A DNA stretch of 64,000 nucleotides, taken from the NCBI GenBank assembly GCA_964036275.1, contig OZ038434.1, forward strand, positions 22,929,879 to 22,993,878. Direction: 5' to 3'. Source of the DNA: Litoditis marina (lineage: Eukaryota; Nematoda; Chromadorea; Rhabditida; Rhabditidae). Below are positions 50,147 through 59,640 of this stretch, piece by piece. Every line of letters begins with the position of its first letter. Positions within the stretch are counted from its first letter, which is position 1. The notes under the pieces were generated by a model. It worked only from the letters and a program-made list of their open reading frames with translations, was not told the DNA's origin and did no database searches. Both the position numbers and the translations under genes were made by a program.

Positions 50147-51787
50147 ACTGTCTCTCTCTCTCTCTCTCTCTTTAATAATAATAATAATAATAATAATGTT
50201 TATCAGTATAATAATAGACCAATATGAAATCACAAAATGTAAACTATTCAAACTGACATTTGAGATAACAAAAGAAAAACAGGTACATGAAGAAAGTTGC
50301 TAATACCATTTGTTGTTGATGTCAATGAGGCTCAGTTAGAAGACAGAGATGGAAGAGGTACCCAAGATTGATTGATGTTGAAACGGAAACCATAGCGATC
50401 AAAGTACACGTCAGAAACAATTGGGGCTAGATGAGGGGTCAATTGATAGCACCCATGGAAACAGCTGTAACGTTCACGCATAGAAACTCCACTCAGCTGC
50501 ATATTATACAATATGTCAACATTGTCATTTACACATTTCAAAGAAGCATCATCAAGAGCATCATGGAACGATGGAGGGTCAATAATGGATGGTGTATCAC
50601 ACATAGGAGAAGGATCATCAGATTTTTGTGTAACTTCAACAGGAACGGGACTTTGGATAGCAGGTTGATCATCAAAACGAACAGGGGTTGTACGGGTAGA
50701 TATAGCATTTGGAGATGGAAATGCGGACACAAGATTGGAAACGACATTTCTAGTTTGTTCAACTAACTCCATTTCAATTGGCAGAATAGGATCGGCAGAC
50801 GGTGTTGATGTTGTAGTTTGGTCGGTGACCTCAGCTCGGGCGGCGTCTCGTTTCGATTGTCTGGCGAGGAATCCGGCCTTTCGCTGTTCCGGGGTCTCGA
50901 ACTTCCGAACATGAAAAGTTGACATAGAAGCATCAGACTTCATAGCAGTAGAAAGATCAATAAGACGAGGAAACGGAATACCATCTTTGATAGATACTTT
51001 GAGTGGACGAGGTGAACCATCTTGACGAGGTTTACCCAAACGGTGAAGAATAGAAATATTAGATGGAGAAACGGAGACCAAATTGAAAACTGCATTCACC
51101 TTTTTCTTTGTTGAAGTATCCTCTGGTAGGCCATAAATGGTGAGACATCGACGATCATTAAAGTGGTGAAGTTGGGATTGAATAATAGTAGGTAGAGATT
51201 GGGTCAGAGAGTCGAGTTTGTCGTTGAGAGTTTTGATTTCACTCAAAAGGGTGGAAAAATGGGTTCGGAGTGGTACCATTTTTGGACGAGGCGATGGCAT
51301 AGTAATCAATCGAGAGGGGTCACCTCACACGACCGACACAAATGGTGGAAATGACCGACACAAATGGTGGAAATGACCGACACAAATGGTGGAAATGACA
51401 CAAATGGTGGAAATGAATTTTCCCTCTCACACTTTCTCTACCCATAGTACAGTAAAACTTTTCCAGTAGCTTTGCAGATTTCAGGACAAGTAATTTTGTC
51501 TGTTTTTAATAAGAAAATTTTTTGTTTCAGTTTTTTTTTTGCATTCCACATGAAAAAGCTTATTCTCAACATAATAGTCATACCTTAATGTCTATGTCTG
51601 TACCTCTCGATTCCAGGTGCTCTCTAACGCTTCTCTGACCGTCGAGGACTACTTTGTGACTCCGCCCGGAAACGTTCCGCTCGAAGATTCTGACACCAAA
51701 TTGGATTTCAATTTAATCAATAAATGGGACAAAATGGGCGTGGCCTCACTGAAACAGCCCAAGAAACGGAGGGATCACGAGAAGTGA
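48468..51787 (+). CDS. gatC: Glutamyl-tRNA(Gln) amidotransferase subunit C, mitochondrial (GatC), 178 residues
   Basis: Five exons: 48468-48587, 48982-49077, 49454-49516, 49991-50077 and 51617-51787, all canonical and in frame. TTTCAG|A directly precedes the ATG, a typical trans-splice position. The N-terminus is Arg/Ser rich without acids (MTSSLRLFRLFPRGVRRFS), fitting a mitochondrial presequence. The core matches GatC: DSALISHLERLSLLRFSNEE, AVANLRESVSRANRLQL, LEPMYTVWEDQECPLHDD and the conserved YFVTPPGNVPLE. The protein stabilises the GatA-GatB complex that converts Glu-tRNA(Gln) to Gln-tRNA(Gln). AATAAA at 51804-51809 is a likely poly(A) signal. Intron 4 carries an antisense retroelement fragment. 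Confidence 0.94.
48879..49005 (+). repeat. Duplicated start of GatC exon 2
   Basis: GGTAGACGCATCGAGTGTGCC at the exon start is echoed about 100 bp upstream as GGTAGATGCATCCAGTGTTC, there lacking an AG acceptor. A weaker third match (AGTAGATGTATCC) lies near 48729. Confidence 0.7.
49818..49874. repeat. TA microsatellite
   Basis: About 27 uninterrupted TA units in GatC intron 3. Confidence 0.95.
50087..50170 (+). repeat. CT microsatellite after the GatC exon 4 donor
   Basis: Starts about 10 bp after the donor GTATGG and runs, with one TTTCACTG break, up to the ATT tail of the antisense retroelement. Confidence 0.95.
50332..51309 (-). CDS. Non-LTR retrotransposon ORF1-like nucleic-acid-binding protein
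   Basis: 325 codons, uninterrupted. The N-terminal heptad-like segment (HFSTLLSEIKTLNDKLDSL) could form a coiled coil. It is followed by an RRM-like core (RRCLTIYGLPEDT, then ISILHRLGKPRQDGSPRPLK) and a basic segment (QRKAGFLARQSKRDAARAE), the arrangement of ORF1 proteins of L1/CR1-type elements. The C-terminal half is Ser/Pro/Asp rich and unrecognised. Assignment rests on motif order, not on a search. Intactness suggests recent insertion or constraint. Confidence 0.6.
   Translation of the reverse strand: MITMPSPRPKMVPLRTHFSTLLSEIKTLNDKLDSLTQSLPTIIQSQLHHFNDRRCLTIYGLPEDTSTKKKVNAVFNLVSVSPSNISILHRLGKPRQDGSPRPLKVSIKDGIPFPRLIDLSTAMKSDASMSTFHVRKFETPEQRKAGFLARQSKRDAARAEVTDQTTTSTPSADPILPIEMELVEQTRNVVSNLVSAFPSPNAISTRTTPVRFDDQPAIQSPVPVEVTQKSDDPSPMCDTPSIIDPPSFHDALDDASLKCVNDNVDILYNMQLSGVSMRERYSCFHGCYQLTPHLAPIVSDVYFDRYGFRFNINQSWVPLPSLSSN
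51342..51412. repeat. 22-bp tandem repeat
   Basis: Three full units of GACCGACACAAATGGTGGAA.. and a shortened fourth, at the presumed 5' end of the antisense retroelement. Multiple 5' monomers are common in LINE promoters. Confidence 0.85.
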
Positions 51788-54700
51788 TACATGATTTAGG
51801 AATAATAAAGTTCTACATTATAAATTGTTCTTTTTATTTTGAAATTACAATAATTTCTTCAAATGATTGAAAAATCTTTTTTAGTTTCTTTCAAGCTCCT
51901 AAGGCGGAATCCGATGGTGAAAGGTGATTATGATATGAGAAGAAAGATAGTAGATTGCGAGAATGGTTGTAGTTTGTGGTATAATTTTGAATTTATAAGA
52001 ACATTTTCTGCTCTTGAATGTAGAAACAAAAATGGGTGGGCATTTTGAAAGAATGGTTTTAGTTTGTGGTATAGGTTCGACAAACATTGTAGAAATTGTC
52101 TGGTAGGTTGATCAAAAAACGGATTTACGGTTAAAAGGTCAGCTGCACTAAAAATAAAACGTTCTCAAAATGACGTAATTCCCATTTATTAGTAAACTCG
52201 ATGACTTTTCTCGCAAGGTCAAAAGGAGACTCCATTAATAGACTGTTAAAGGAACAGGGTGATGTGCTCCATTGATAACCGGTCAGGTGTACGGTAATGG
52301 GGACAAAGCGAAATAATTTAATGAGACGCCCCCGGCTAAACCCCCTATCATGCTAATATTATTCATTCATCGTATCAGTTCGACTACAGGTAACATGGTT
52401 TTCCCGTTCTTTCTTATAAAGTGGTTATGTAACAGAAAAGTCATACTGTATAAGTGACTTTCTGTTGTGCACTTGAGACCCCCACAGTCAAACCCCGTTA
52501 ACATTATTCATTCACCGTACCAGTTCTACATCGAGTAAGACCCTTTCGCTCCTTACTTCTCTCAAAAAAATGTAGTCTAGAAAGTGTCCCAATGTTCGTT
52601 GCAGTTTTGTTTTGAAACAGCCCTAATTTTCGACCAAAACGCAACGGAGATCAAACTACAAACACAGCCGGATTGGTCACCCTCCACCGTATAGACCTCA
52701 TTTAGACATAGCAAAGCCTACAGTCACTGCTCAGGTAACAGCAAAGTCATACTGTATGCATGACTTTCTGCTGTGCACTTGGGGCCCCTGGCTAAACCCT
52801 CTATGATACTAACATGATTACTTCAAGTAACACGTCGGCGCGTCTCACTTTTTCTAAAAAACTATAAAAGGTTCCTAAAGCAAGCCCCTGCGTTTCATCC
52901 TGTATGTCGCTGTGTTTGTAGTTTGATCTCGTTGCTTCTCGGTCGAATTTGTCGATTATGGCGTTGATAGAGATCAAACTACAACGGTAAGTCGCCACTT
53001 TCTATATAGTGAGTGCCAAATTTATGAACTTCTGCCTCTCGCCGGAATCGAACCTGCGAGCAAAAGTTCCGTAGTAGGGCGCTAATCACTGCGCTATCAG
53101 AAGGCCTAACGGGCAAGCTTTAGAATCGAAGACATGTGTGCGTACCCAGCGGAAAGTGAGATATACAGTACCCTACAGCCTTTCCGTTGGCGACGACTAT
53201 AACTCGTCTTTTATCAAAAAATTTTGTATAGTTAACGACATTCCTACTGAGACTCCTACGGTACCCATTTAATCTTTCCAAGTGTTTCGTGTCTTACCAT
53301 AGGGAGTGACCAAATCTCTCCTGTAGTCTATACGGTACCCGCCAAATTCACGATTTAGGACTAAACGAAACGGGATCAAACTACAAAAACAGCGGAATGG
53401 TTCATACTTCAAACACAACTGTCAACAAACACCGTTTATACTTGAAGTAAATGGAATAGTCACGTAAAAATGGGGGGAATCGTGCACTTTGTCATTGCAC
53501 GTTCCTGATTTCTGCTGTGTTTCACATGTTTCACGTGACTGTGCAATTGACTGACAGTATGTACTTGCATCATAGATCTCGTTCAGAATCTCATAGTCAT
53601 TAGACAATCTCAAATGAAGCGAAACAATTCGGGTTACTGTAACTAATTCTAAGCTTCCGCAATTTCACTTCTCCGTTCAATTCGTGCACTGGAGTGCAAC
53701 GATGCGATTTTAGCTGCAGACAGACTATAGTTCACATCATTGCTATACTGTCAGTCCATTGCACAGTCACGTGAAAGATGGTGAACACACCAGAACTCAC
53801 TAACGTGCAATGAGAAACAAAGTGCACGATTCCTCATCACGTGACTATTCCATTTACTACTAGTATACTTAGACTCCTACAGTAAGCATTCGAACTTTCC
53901 AACGACAGTTTAGTAGAGCGAAGATACCCTTTGTCAGACATACTTGTAGAACACTATGTGTACAGAAAAATCGGAACAGAATACGGAAATTGTCCATTTT
54001 CTGATAATAACTACGTGATTGAAACTAACTGAAAGTGTTGCAAATCCCAAGAAGAACGAATAGGAAGTGACCAAATATTCGTTTTAGTTTGATCTCAATA
54101 TAAGCCATAACTTGTTCCCAAGAAAGACAGCGGAATTTAACTACAAACACAGCGAATTAGAGCAACATGCACCGTATGTACTTGCTTTAAAAGAAGTTTC
54201 ATTTTACACTTTACAACTCACCAAAACAGCCCTCAAACTTCCAACTTAGACTGTTTTCGATCTATTTTTCCAACACCGAATCAAAATCGAATGCGAGATT
54301 TGCTGAGCTTTTCCTTTTAAGTAATAAATGTACAATATTAATGATTGAACCAAACTGAAAGGCTTGTAAGTTTACTGTAGGAGTCTGAGTCGCAATTTGA
54401 AAAAATGTTTTCATTTCCTCGTTAGTTTGTGTACCTCTGTAGCACTTAAATAGTTTGTTAGTTAACAAGTACGGGCTCGCTATTTCAAGCAACTATTGAG
54501 TGGGTATTAACTACTCATAGCCCTAATAGTCCACTATTAACTTAGTGCAGTGATCAATTGAGAAAGTGTCACTTTCTACTTCCGTATAGGGGGATCCCTT
54601 TGCTTCATTCCGCTGTCTTTTCAGTTTGATTCCGTCGCATGAGACGTTATTTGAAAGTTCTGCTGTGTACAAACATCAAATTACAGTTTGAATTGGAATA

Positions 54701-55192
54701 TAGAGACAATTTATTGAAAGTCTTGGTAACTATTTGTGTTTTCGTCGCAATCTGTTTCCGTCCTAATTTACCATCTGTTCACAAACCAAACTACAACTTG
54801 TAAATATATTCATGTTCTATTGATGGATAACTATATGAACATACGTGTAATTGTCGTACAACATATAGGGTTCGCTGGTTACTGGCAAGCCGATAGGTGT
54901 ATGTTGCTCTCCCCCGATGTGTTTGTAGTTAGATGTTTGAAGTTTGTTGTTCCTCCAACTCCCAGCGCCCTTTTGACGTCAACAACACCTTCACACAACA
55001 CCCAGTGATACGGGAGAGAAAAGAAGCTTGTATTGTACTGTATTGTATATTATTATTTCTCTATTTTTTCTTTTTCTCTGATGAGCGAGTGCCACATTCT
55101 TTGAATGTAGATAGATAGATAAATGATTGAATAATAAATAAATATGCCGTTGATATCAAACTACAAATCATATACCGTATACCTTCCAGGGT
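51788..55192. other. Intergenic, repeat-rich
   Basis: Holds many GTAGTTTGATC/GATCAAACTAC short palindromes (for example 52917-52985), the second 197-bp tRNA-like repeat, family F pieces (53240-53330, 53869-54395) and a repeated segment on stable presence of GTGACTTTCTGTTGTGCACTTG (52458 and 52764). No exon was supported. Confidence 0.5.
53005..53201 (-). mobile_element. 197-bp tRNA-like repeat, copy 2
   Basis: TATAGT...ACTATA ends. On the minus strand box A-like TAGCGCAGTGATTAG is at 53082-53096 and a perfect-looking box B, GGTTCGATTCC, is at 53044-53054, spaced as in a tRNA. It is the best-preserved internal promoter of the three copies and is intergenic. Confidence 0.65.
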
Positions 55193-56046
55193 ATGCACAG
55201 TCCGAGTCTTCTCGTGTTTCTACTTGCATTATTGCTGACAGTCGCCGCCTATCCCCGATTCGATCAATACGCATCAAATCACTACCCGGATCAAACTCAC
55301 GGGGAGGAGGATTTAGTCAGGTAACTACACAAACCAATAAATCGATATATTGATCACCAAACTGCAACTCATGAACTTGATATTCAATGCGTCACGGTGT
55401 CACGTAAACCCCGTGCATATGATTTCCGAACTTGACATGTCGTAGTATAGTGAGTGCCAAGTTTATGAACTCCTGTCGCTCGCCGGAATAGAACCTGTGA
55501 GCAAAAGATTTGTAGCAGGGCGGTAACCACTGCGCTATTAGAGCACATTAACAGTAAGCATTGCAATAGAAGACATGTGTGCGTACACAGCGGAAAGTGA
55601 GATATACAGTACCCTCTCGCCTTTTCGTTGACGACGACTATAACATGAATGCTCACGTGAACTCGCGTGAAGACATTTCACGCGTTAATTGAACTGTACC
55701 ATCTACGCGTCAAGAAAAATACGATAAGCGCACCACACAGAGAAAGTTATTCTTTTCTTCATTCTCCAATCCCGTATAATTCGAGTGACACATCTACTCA
55801 TCTACCAATCGTAAAGTCACGTGTTGAATCGCAAACAAATCTATTCATCTGTACAATTAAAATAAAGGGAGAAACGAAAAGAAAGTTATTAATATTATTA
55901 ATATTATTATATGATGACGTCATAACTGCAGGGTTCCGGCGGAGCGTCGATCTCATCTGAGAAACTGTTTCCTCTCGCCCGTTCAATGTCTGCTGCCCGT
56001 CGACAATGATCGATTCTCGAAATTCCACAAAAGATTCTATCCATGA
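55193..56046 (+). CDS. Peptide-hormone precursor with an allatostatin-C-like C-x6-C peptide, 80 residues
   Basis: Exons 55193-55320 and 55932-56046, with a canonical intron and an exactly closing frame. An acceptor-like ACCTTCCAG sits 2 bases before the ATG. A strong signal peptide (PSLLVFLLALLLTVAAYP) is followed by a short spacer. Dibasic RR at 48-49 and KR at 76-77 bracket a 26-residue peptide containing LRNCFLSPVQCLL, with Cys 55 and Cys 62. Arthropod allatostatin C peptides have the same spacing, an aromatic after the first Cys, and N-P-I-S or similar before the second; here F-L-S-P-V-Q. The predicted product is a disulfide-ringed secreted neuropeptide acting on a somatostatin/allatostatin-C-type receptor. 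Family assignment is by motif only. There is no C-terminal amidation Gly, as in allatostatin C. Confidence 0.7.
55446..55642 (-). mobile_element. 197-bp tRNA-like repeat, copy 3
   Basis: TATAGT...ACTATA ends, box A-like TAGCGCAGTGGTTA and box B with one change (GGTTCTATTCC) on the minus strand. It lies inside the single intron of the peptide-precursor gene, antisense to it. Confidence 0.65.
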
Positions 56047-56486
56047 CGTCATCAGTCGATAATCAATCGATAACGACGTCACTACTGTTATTGGATTATT
56101 GATTTTTTGAAAGTTTTCACCCCGTTTGTCCACGACGATTTGTATGTGTTAGTTGGTCGAGAATGAATATGAGCAAGCTGTTAGGAGTTGATTTGTTTCT
56201 GGAAAATATTGATTTTCAAGTAATTTTGTAGGTCAAGAGAAGCCGGTGATTTGGGTGACTCGTGAGATGATCTCGCGTCGGGTTTAGGAAGTTTTGAAGA
56301 AAGAAATGGTCATTTTGTGCTGGGTCTGTAGTTTTGTAGTTTCATCCCTTCCCCTTGGGGTAGAGCTAGAAAGGCAAGTTGTATAAATGTTGTATACTAG
56401 AAGTAAAATGAAAAGTCACGCAAAGTAAGCATTCTAATGAGGAATCGTGCACTTTTTCATTGCACGTTTCTGAGTTTTGATGTGCT

Positions 56487-56605
56487 TAAAGAAGGGCGAT
56501 TATGTGGTCCAATCGCAACGGTTCTTTTAAACTGCAATACATTTCTCAATTGCAGTTTAAAGGACCGTTGACATGGGATTGGTCCACATAATCGTCCTTC
56601 TTTAA
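56487..56605. mobile_element. Palindromic element family A, copy 7
   Basis: Lies 440 bp downstream of the peptide-precursor stop codon. Both arms are intact (GATTATGTGGTCCAATC and its inverse). Confidence 0.75.
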
Positions 56606-56711
56606 TATGTTGCACGTGACTGTGCAATTGACTAACAGTATGTGTGCCGAATTTTGTTCTTCATCTAAGCATTTCCAAGGTTTTTAGACAGTATGAAGTG
56701 CTTCGGAACTC

Positions 56712-56885
56712 TGAGGCCGTGTACATGAACATCCCGGCCTTTTCGTTCGAACCTGAGTCTCCTCGAACATACGCTATTTCTCTACTGTAACATCCCGCCG
56801 GGATACGAGATTTGCGAAACAGTGTGCTAAAGAGAGAGACGCAGGTTCGGATGAAAGGGCCGGGATGTTCGTACTCTGAACGTGT
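56712..56885. mobile_element. Inverted-repeat element with GAACATCCCGGCC arms
   Basis: Left arm GAACATCCCGGCCTTTTCGT and right arm GAAAGGGCCGGGATGTTC are inverted, with inner GTTCGAACCTGAGTCTC / GAGACGCAGGTTCGGAT. Single copy seen. Confidence 0.6.
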
Positions 56886-57328
56886 TGACCACCTCGTCGT
56901 AGTTTGATCGCGAACCTCGTTTTAGACTAAACAGTCGATTTCTCCAGTAAAATCGTACTTTCGCCCCCCCCCCCTTTCCTCAATAAACTGTATAGCCAGC
57001 TACTAATCTCCACATAATTCTCAGGACCTATTTTTCTGAAATGCTTAAATATGTAAGACTTAATATATCTTTTTATTATTTTAGTGAAGAAATATGTCAT
57101 ACTTTCGCCCCCCCCCCCCACAATAAAGTCTATAACTTCTCTACTAATCTCCATATAATTCCCATCATTTTTTTTTTCGGGAAAAAAGTGTAAATGTTTG
57201 TGATGTGCGGGGCAAATTTGTGGGAAGGTTAGTTGGCGAATTAAATGAGATGGAAGGAGACTGAAAAAGAGGACAAAAAGGATGAAATGAGAGGAGAATG
57301 GACATGATGGGGCTCTCTATCTCTCTTC

Positions 57329-57370
<42 letters not shown>

Positions 57371-57579
57371 TCAACCCTCTCTCTTATCATCTCTATGTTT
57401 CTCTCTGTCTTTCCTCCTCTATATTCTCTCTGTTTCTTCTCTTTCTTACTTCTCTCTCTCTCTCTCTAAGTCCCTTCCCTCAATTTGGTTTTCCATTTAG
57501 AAATGACCTTTGATAGTGTTCCAGATAATATCTTCGACTATCGACACCCGTTTAACAGCTGAACGCAACAGATGGCTGG

Positions 57580-57689
57580 CAGTAGAGAGAGAGATAGAGA
57601 GAGAGGGAGGGAGAGAAAGAAAAAGGGAGGGAGAGAAAAAGAGAGAGAGAGAGGGAGAGAGAGATAGAGAGAGGGAGAGAGAGAGAAAG

Positions 57690-57739
<50 letters not shown>

Positions 57740-57835
57740 AAAGAAAGAGAGAGGGAGAGAAAGAAAGAGAGATAGAGAGAGAGAGAGAGAGGGAGAGCGA
57801 GAGCGAGAGCGAGCGAGAAAGATAAAGAAAGAGAA
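57580..57835. repeat. GA microsatellite
   Basis: About 250 bp of GA-type purine repeat with scattered T and C. It is intergenic; a CT tract lies 230 bp to the left (57315-57370). Confidence 0.95.
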
Positions 57836-58321
57836 AAGGAAAAAAGTAGGAGTATGTAGAGAAGAAAGAGAGAAAGAGAAATTAAGAATTCTGATAATCT
57901 TAGAAAAGTCAGGTGAACGGTTTATACTCATTTTCATCTAAGAACATAGATCATGGCAGATGAAATCCAACCCAACTACGGTATCCTAAACTTTCTTCTG
58001 TGTTTCCCCCTTTTTCCCTCATATTTCCAATGACTTCCGTTCATAATTCGACATTTGTCCTTGATTCCTCGTCTAATGGACTCTTCTCTGTGTAATGGAA
58101 CCCCCTATTACCACCCTATTGGAAGGACACAGCAAAAATGGTGACAGACTGTACGCAATAAACCGTCACAGCACAATGGATACTGTAACCCGTTATTAAT
58201 TGGGTCGATTAGGGTGGAGGACAGGGGTTTGGGTAAAGTGTAGGTAGTTAACCGATATTTTGTAGTTTGAACTCGCAACATGCACACGTTACGAATTTAT
58301 ACCAAAAAGCATCCTATATAA

Positions 58322-58551
58322 TATAGTTCCGGTCATCTCCACTGAGACTTGGCAGCGTTCCAATGAATATTCCAGGCTACTTTTCACTCCTTCAGAGTAT
58401 TTCAAAAACTGCGCATCTTCGTGGTTTTTTGGTTTCATGAAAACACGGGAATAAATTTTTTTTCGAGATACTCATGTTTGCTCTAAGAAATTAACATCCA
58501 AAAATCTTGGCACAGTGCCGATGAGTCTCAGTGGGAATGAAACGAACTATA
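58322..58551. mobile_element. MITE-like element family D, copy 3
   Basis: TATAGTTCC..CACTGAGACTTGGCAGC to GAGTCTCAGTGGGAATGAAA..GAACTATA, about 230 bp. Confidence 0.65.
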
Positions 58552-59279
58552 ACAATGAGTTGCTGTCCATCTGCACCATACTTCTTGAACCGTTTTGAAA
58601 GTTATGAATGTACTAAAATTACTTAGATCAAATTTAAAAACGTGGATTGTGCTTTGAAGCATTGTGATAAGACGCCAAGATCCACACAACCCCCTTCTAA
58701 CTGATCCCGGAAACGTCCTTCTGTCATTGTCTCATTTATTTGTCGTCAATTGTATAATAATAGAGTCAAAAGATGCCGCTCTCCTCTTGAGTGGGGACCA
58801 CCAGGTCGGAATACTCAATGGTACGGTCCCCCGCTGAGAAACATGGAGGTGACCTGCTTATTATTAACAAACACTGTATAAATGTAGAAACATTATTGTT
58901 TTCACATAGTAAAAACGAAAATACATAGTTATAAAAATACGCAGTTTGAACTTTTCCCGCTATTTCAGATGGTGAAAAGAATCAATGATACGGTCCGCTG
59001 CGACACTTCTTAGGGAATATCCAATAACCAGATATTTGTTGTAGTTTGGTCGCGGAACAATAGATCAAACTACAAACACAGTGATATATGGCAACGATAG
59101 GTTGTGTAAATCACGAATTTCGACCGGAGAACAAACAAACAAAACGAGATGGTGCCACGTAAAACAATGTTTTCAAGGTTTATCGAGGTTTCTTAGTGAA
59201 ATTGAAACGATTCACGTTTTCCTTATAACAGTACCCATTGATGCTTACCTCACACTCCTTAAGGAACTGTGTCACTTGA

Positions 59280-59640
59280 ATAACCTACACCAACCTAAAT
59301 AACCCTTAACTAACCTTGTTCAACTCGAAGAAACCTGAAATAATCTAAGCTAACAATAACCGTTCAAGCGTGTCTTGTAGTCCTTGAAAATATGTGGCAC
59401 TCACTTTAATTAACTTAAACTAACCCAAAATATCCCAAATGGACCTAATATGACCCAAAGTACACTAAAGTAAGCTGTATCCTTGACTAACCTAAAATGT
59501 CCTAAATGAACCTAATATAACCTAAATCAACGCGAACTAACCTAAAATAACCATAACCGTTCAAGCGTATCTCCTAGTCCTTTAACTGTGCACTTAAGGA
59601 CCTGCGCACCTGTACCTCCTTACATAACCTAATTATAATT
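59280..59640. repeat. AACCTAA-rich block with a ~195-bp duplication
   Basis: Dozens of AACCTAAA/TAACCTAA-like units. ACCGTTCAAGCGT with TAGTCCTT following occurs near 59360 and again near 59556, showing a tandem duplication. The units are irregular and resemble but do not match the nematode telomere unit TTAGGC. Confidence 0.6.

Larger units (their letters stand above)
50172..51415 (-). mobile_element. ORF1-only non-LTR retroelement nested in GatC intron 4
   Basis: On the minus strand: a 22-bp tandem repeat (51342-51412), an intact 325-codon reading frame (51309-50332), about 130 bp of 3' sequence, then an ATT-type microsatellite tail (ATTATTATT in the element strand, 50172-50200). Tail and layout fit a LINE, but no endonuclease or reverse transcriptase is present. 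It may be a half-LINE needing another element's enzyme, or the surviving part of a longer element. Confidence 0.6.

Noticed and set aside
57497..57941. Long Arg/Glu or Ser/Leu open frames over the GA/CT microsatellite on both strands
   Set aside because: A dinucleotide repeat is open in several frames by composition. The same applies at 17594-17962 and 61365-61640.
57953..57985. Short ATG-initiated frame with a GT after ten codons
   Set aside because: No partner exon or recognisable motif; too short to support.
59280..59640. An internal telomere
   Set aside because: The units are irregular and are not TTAGGC.
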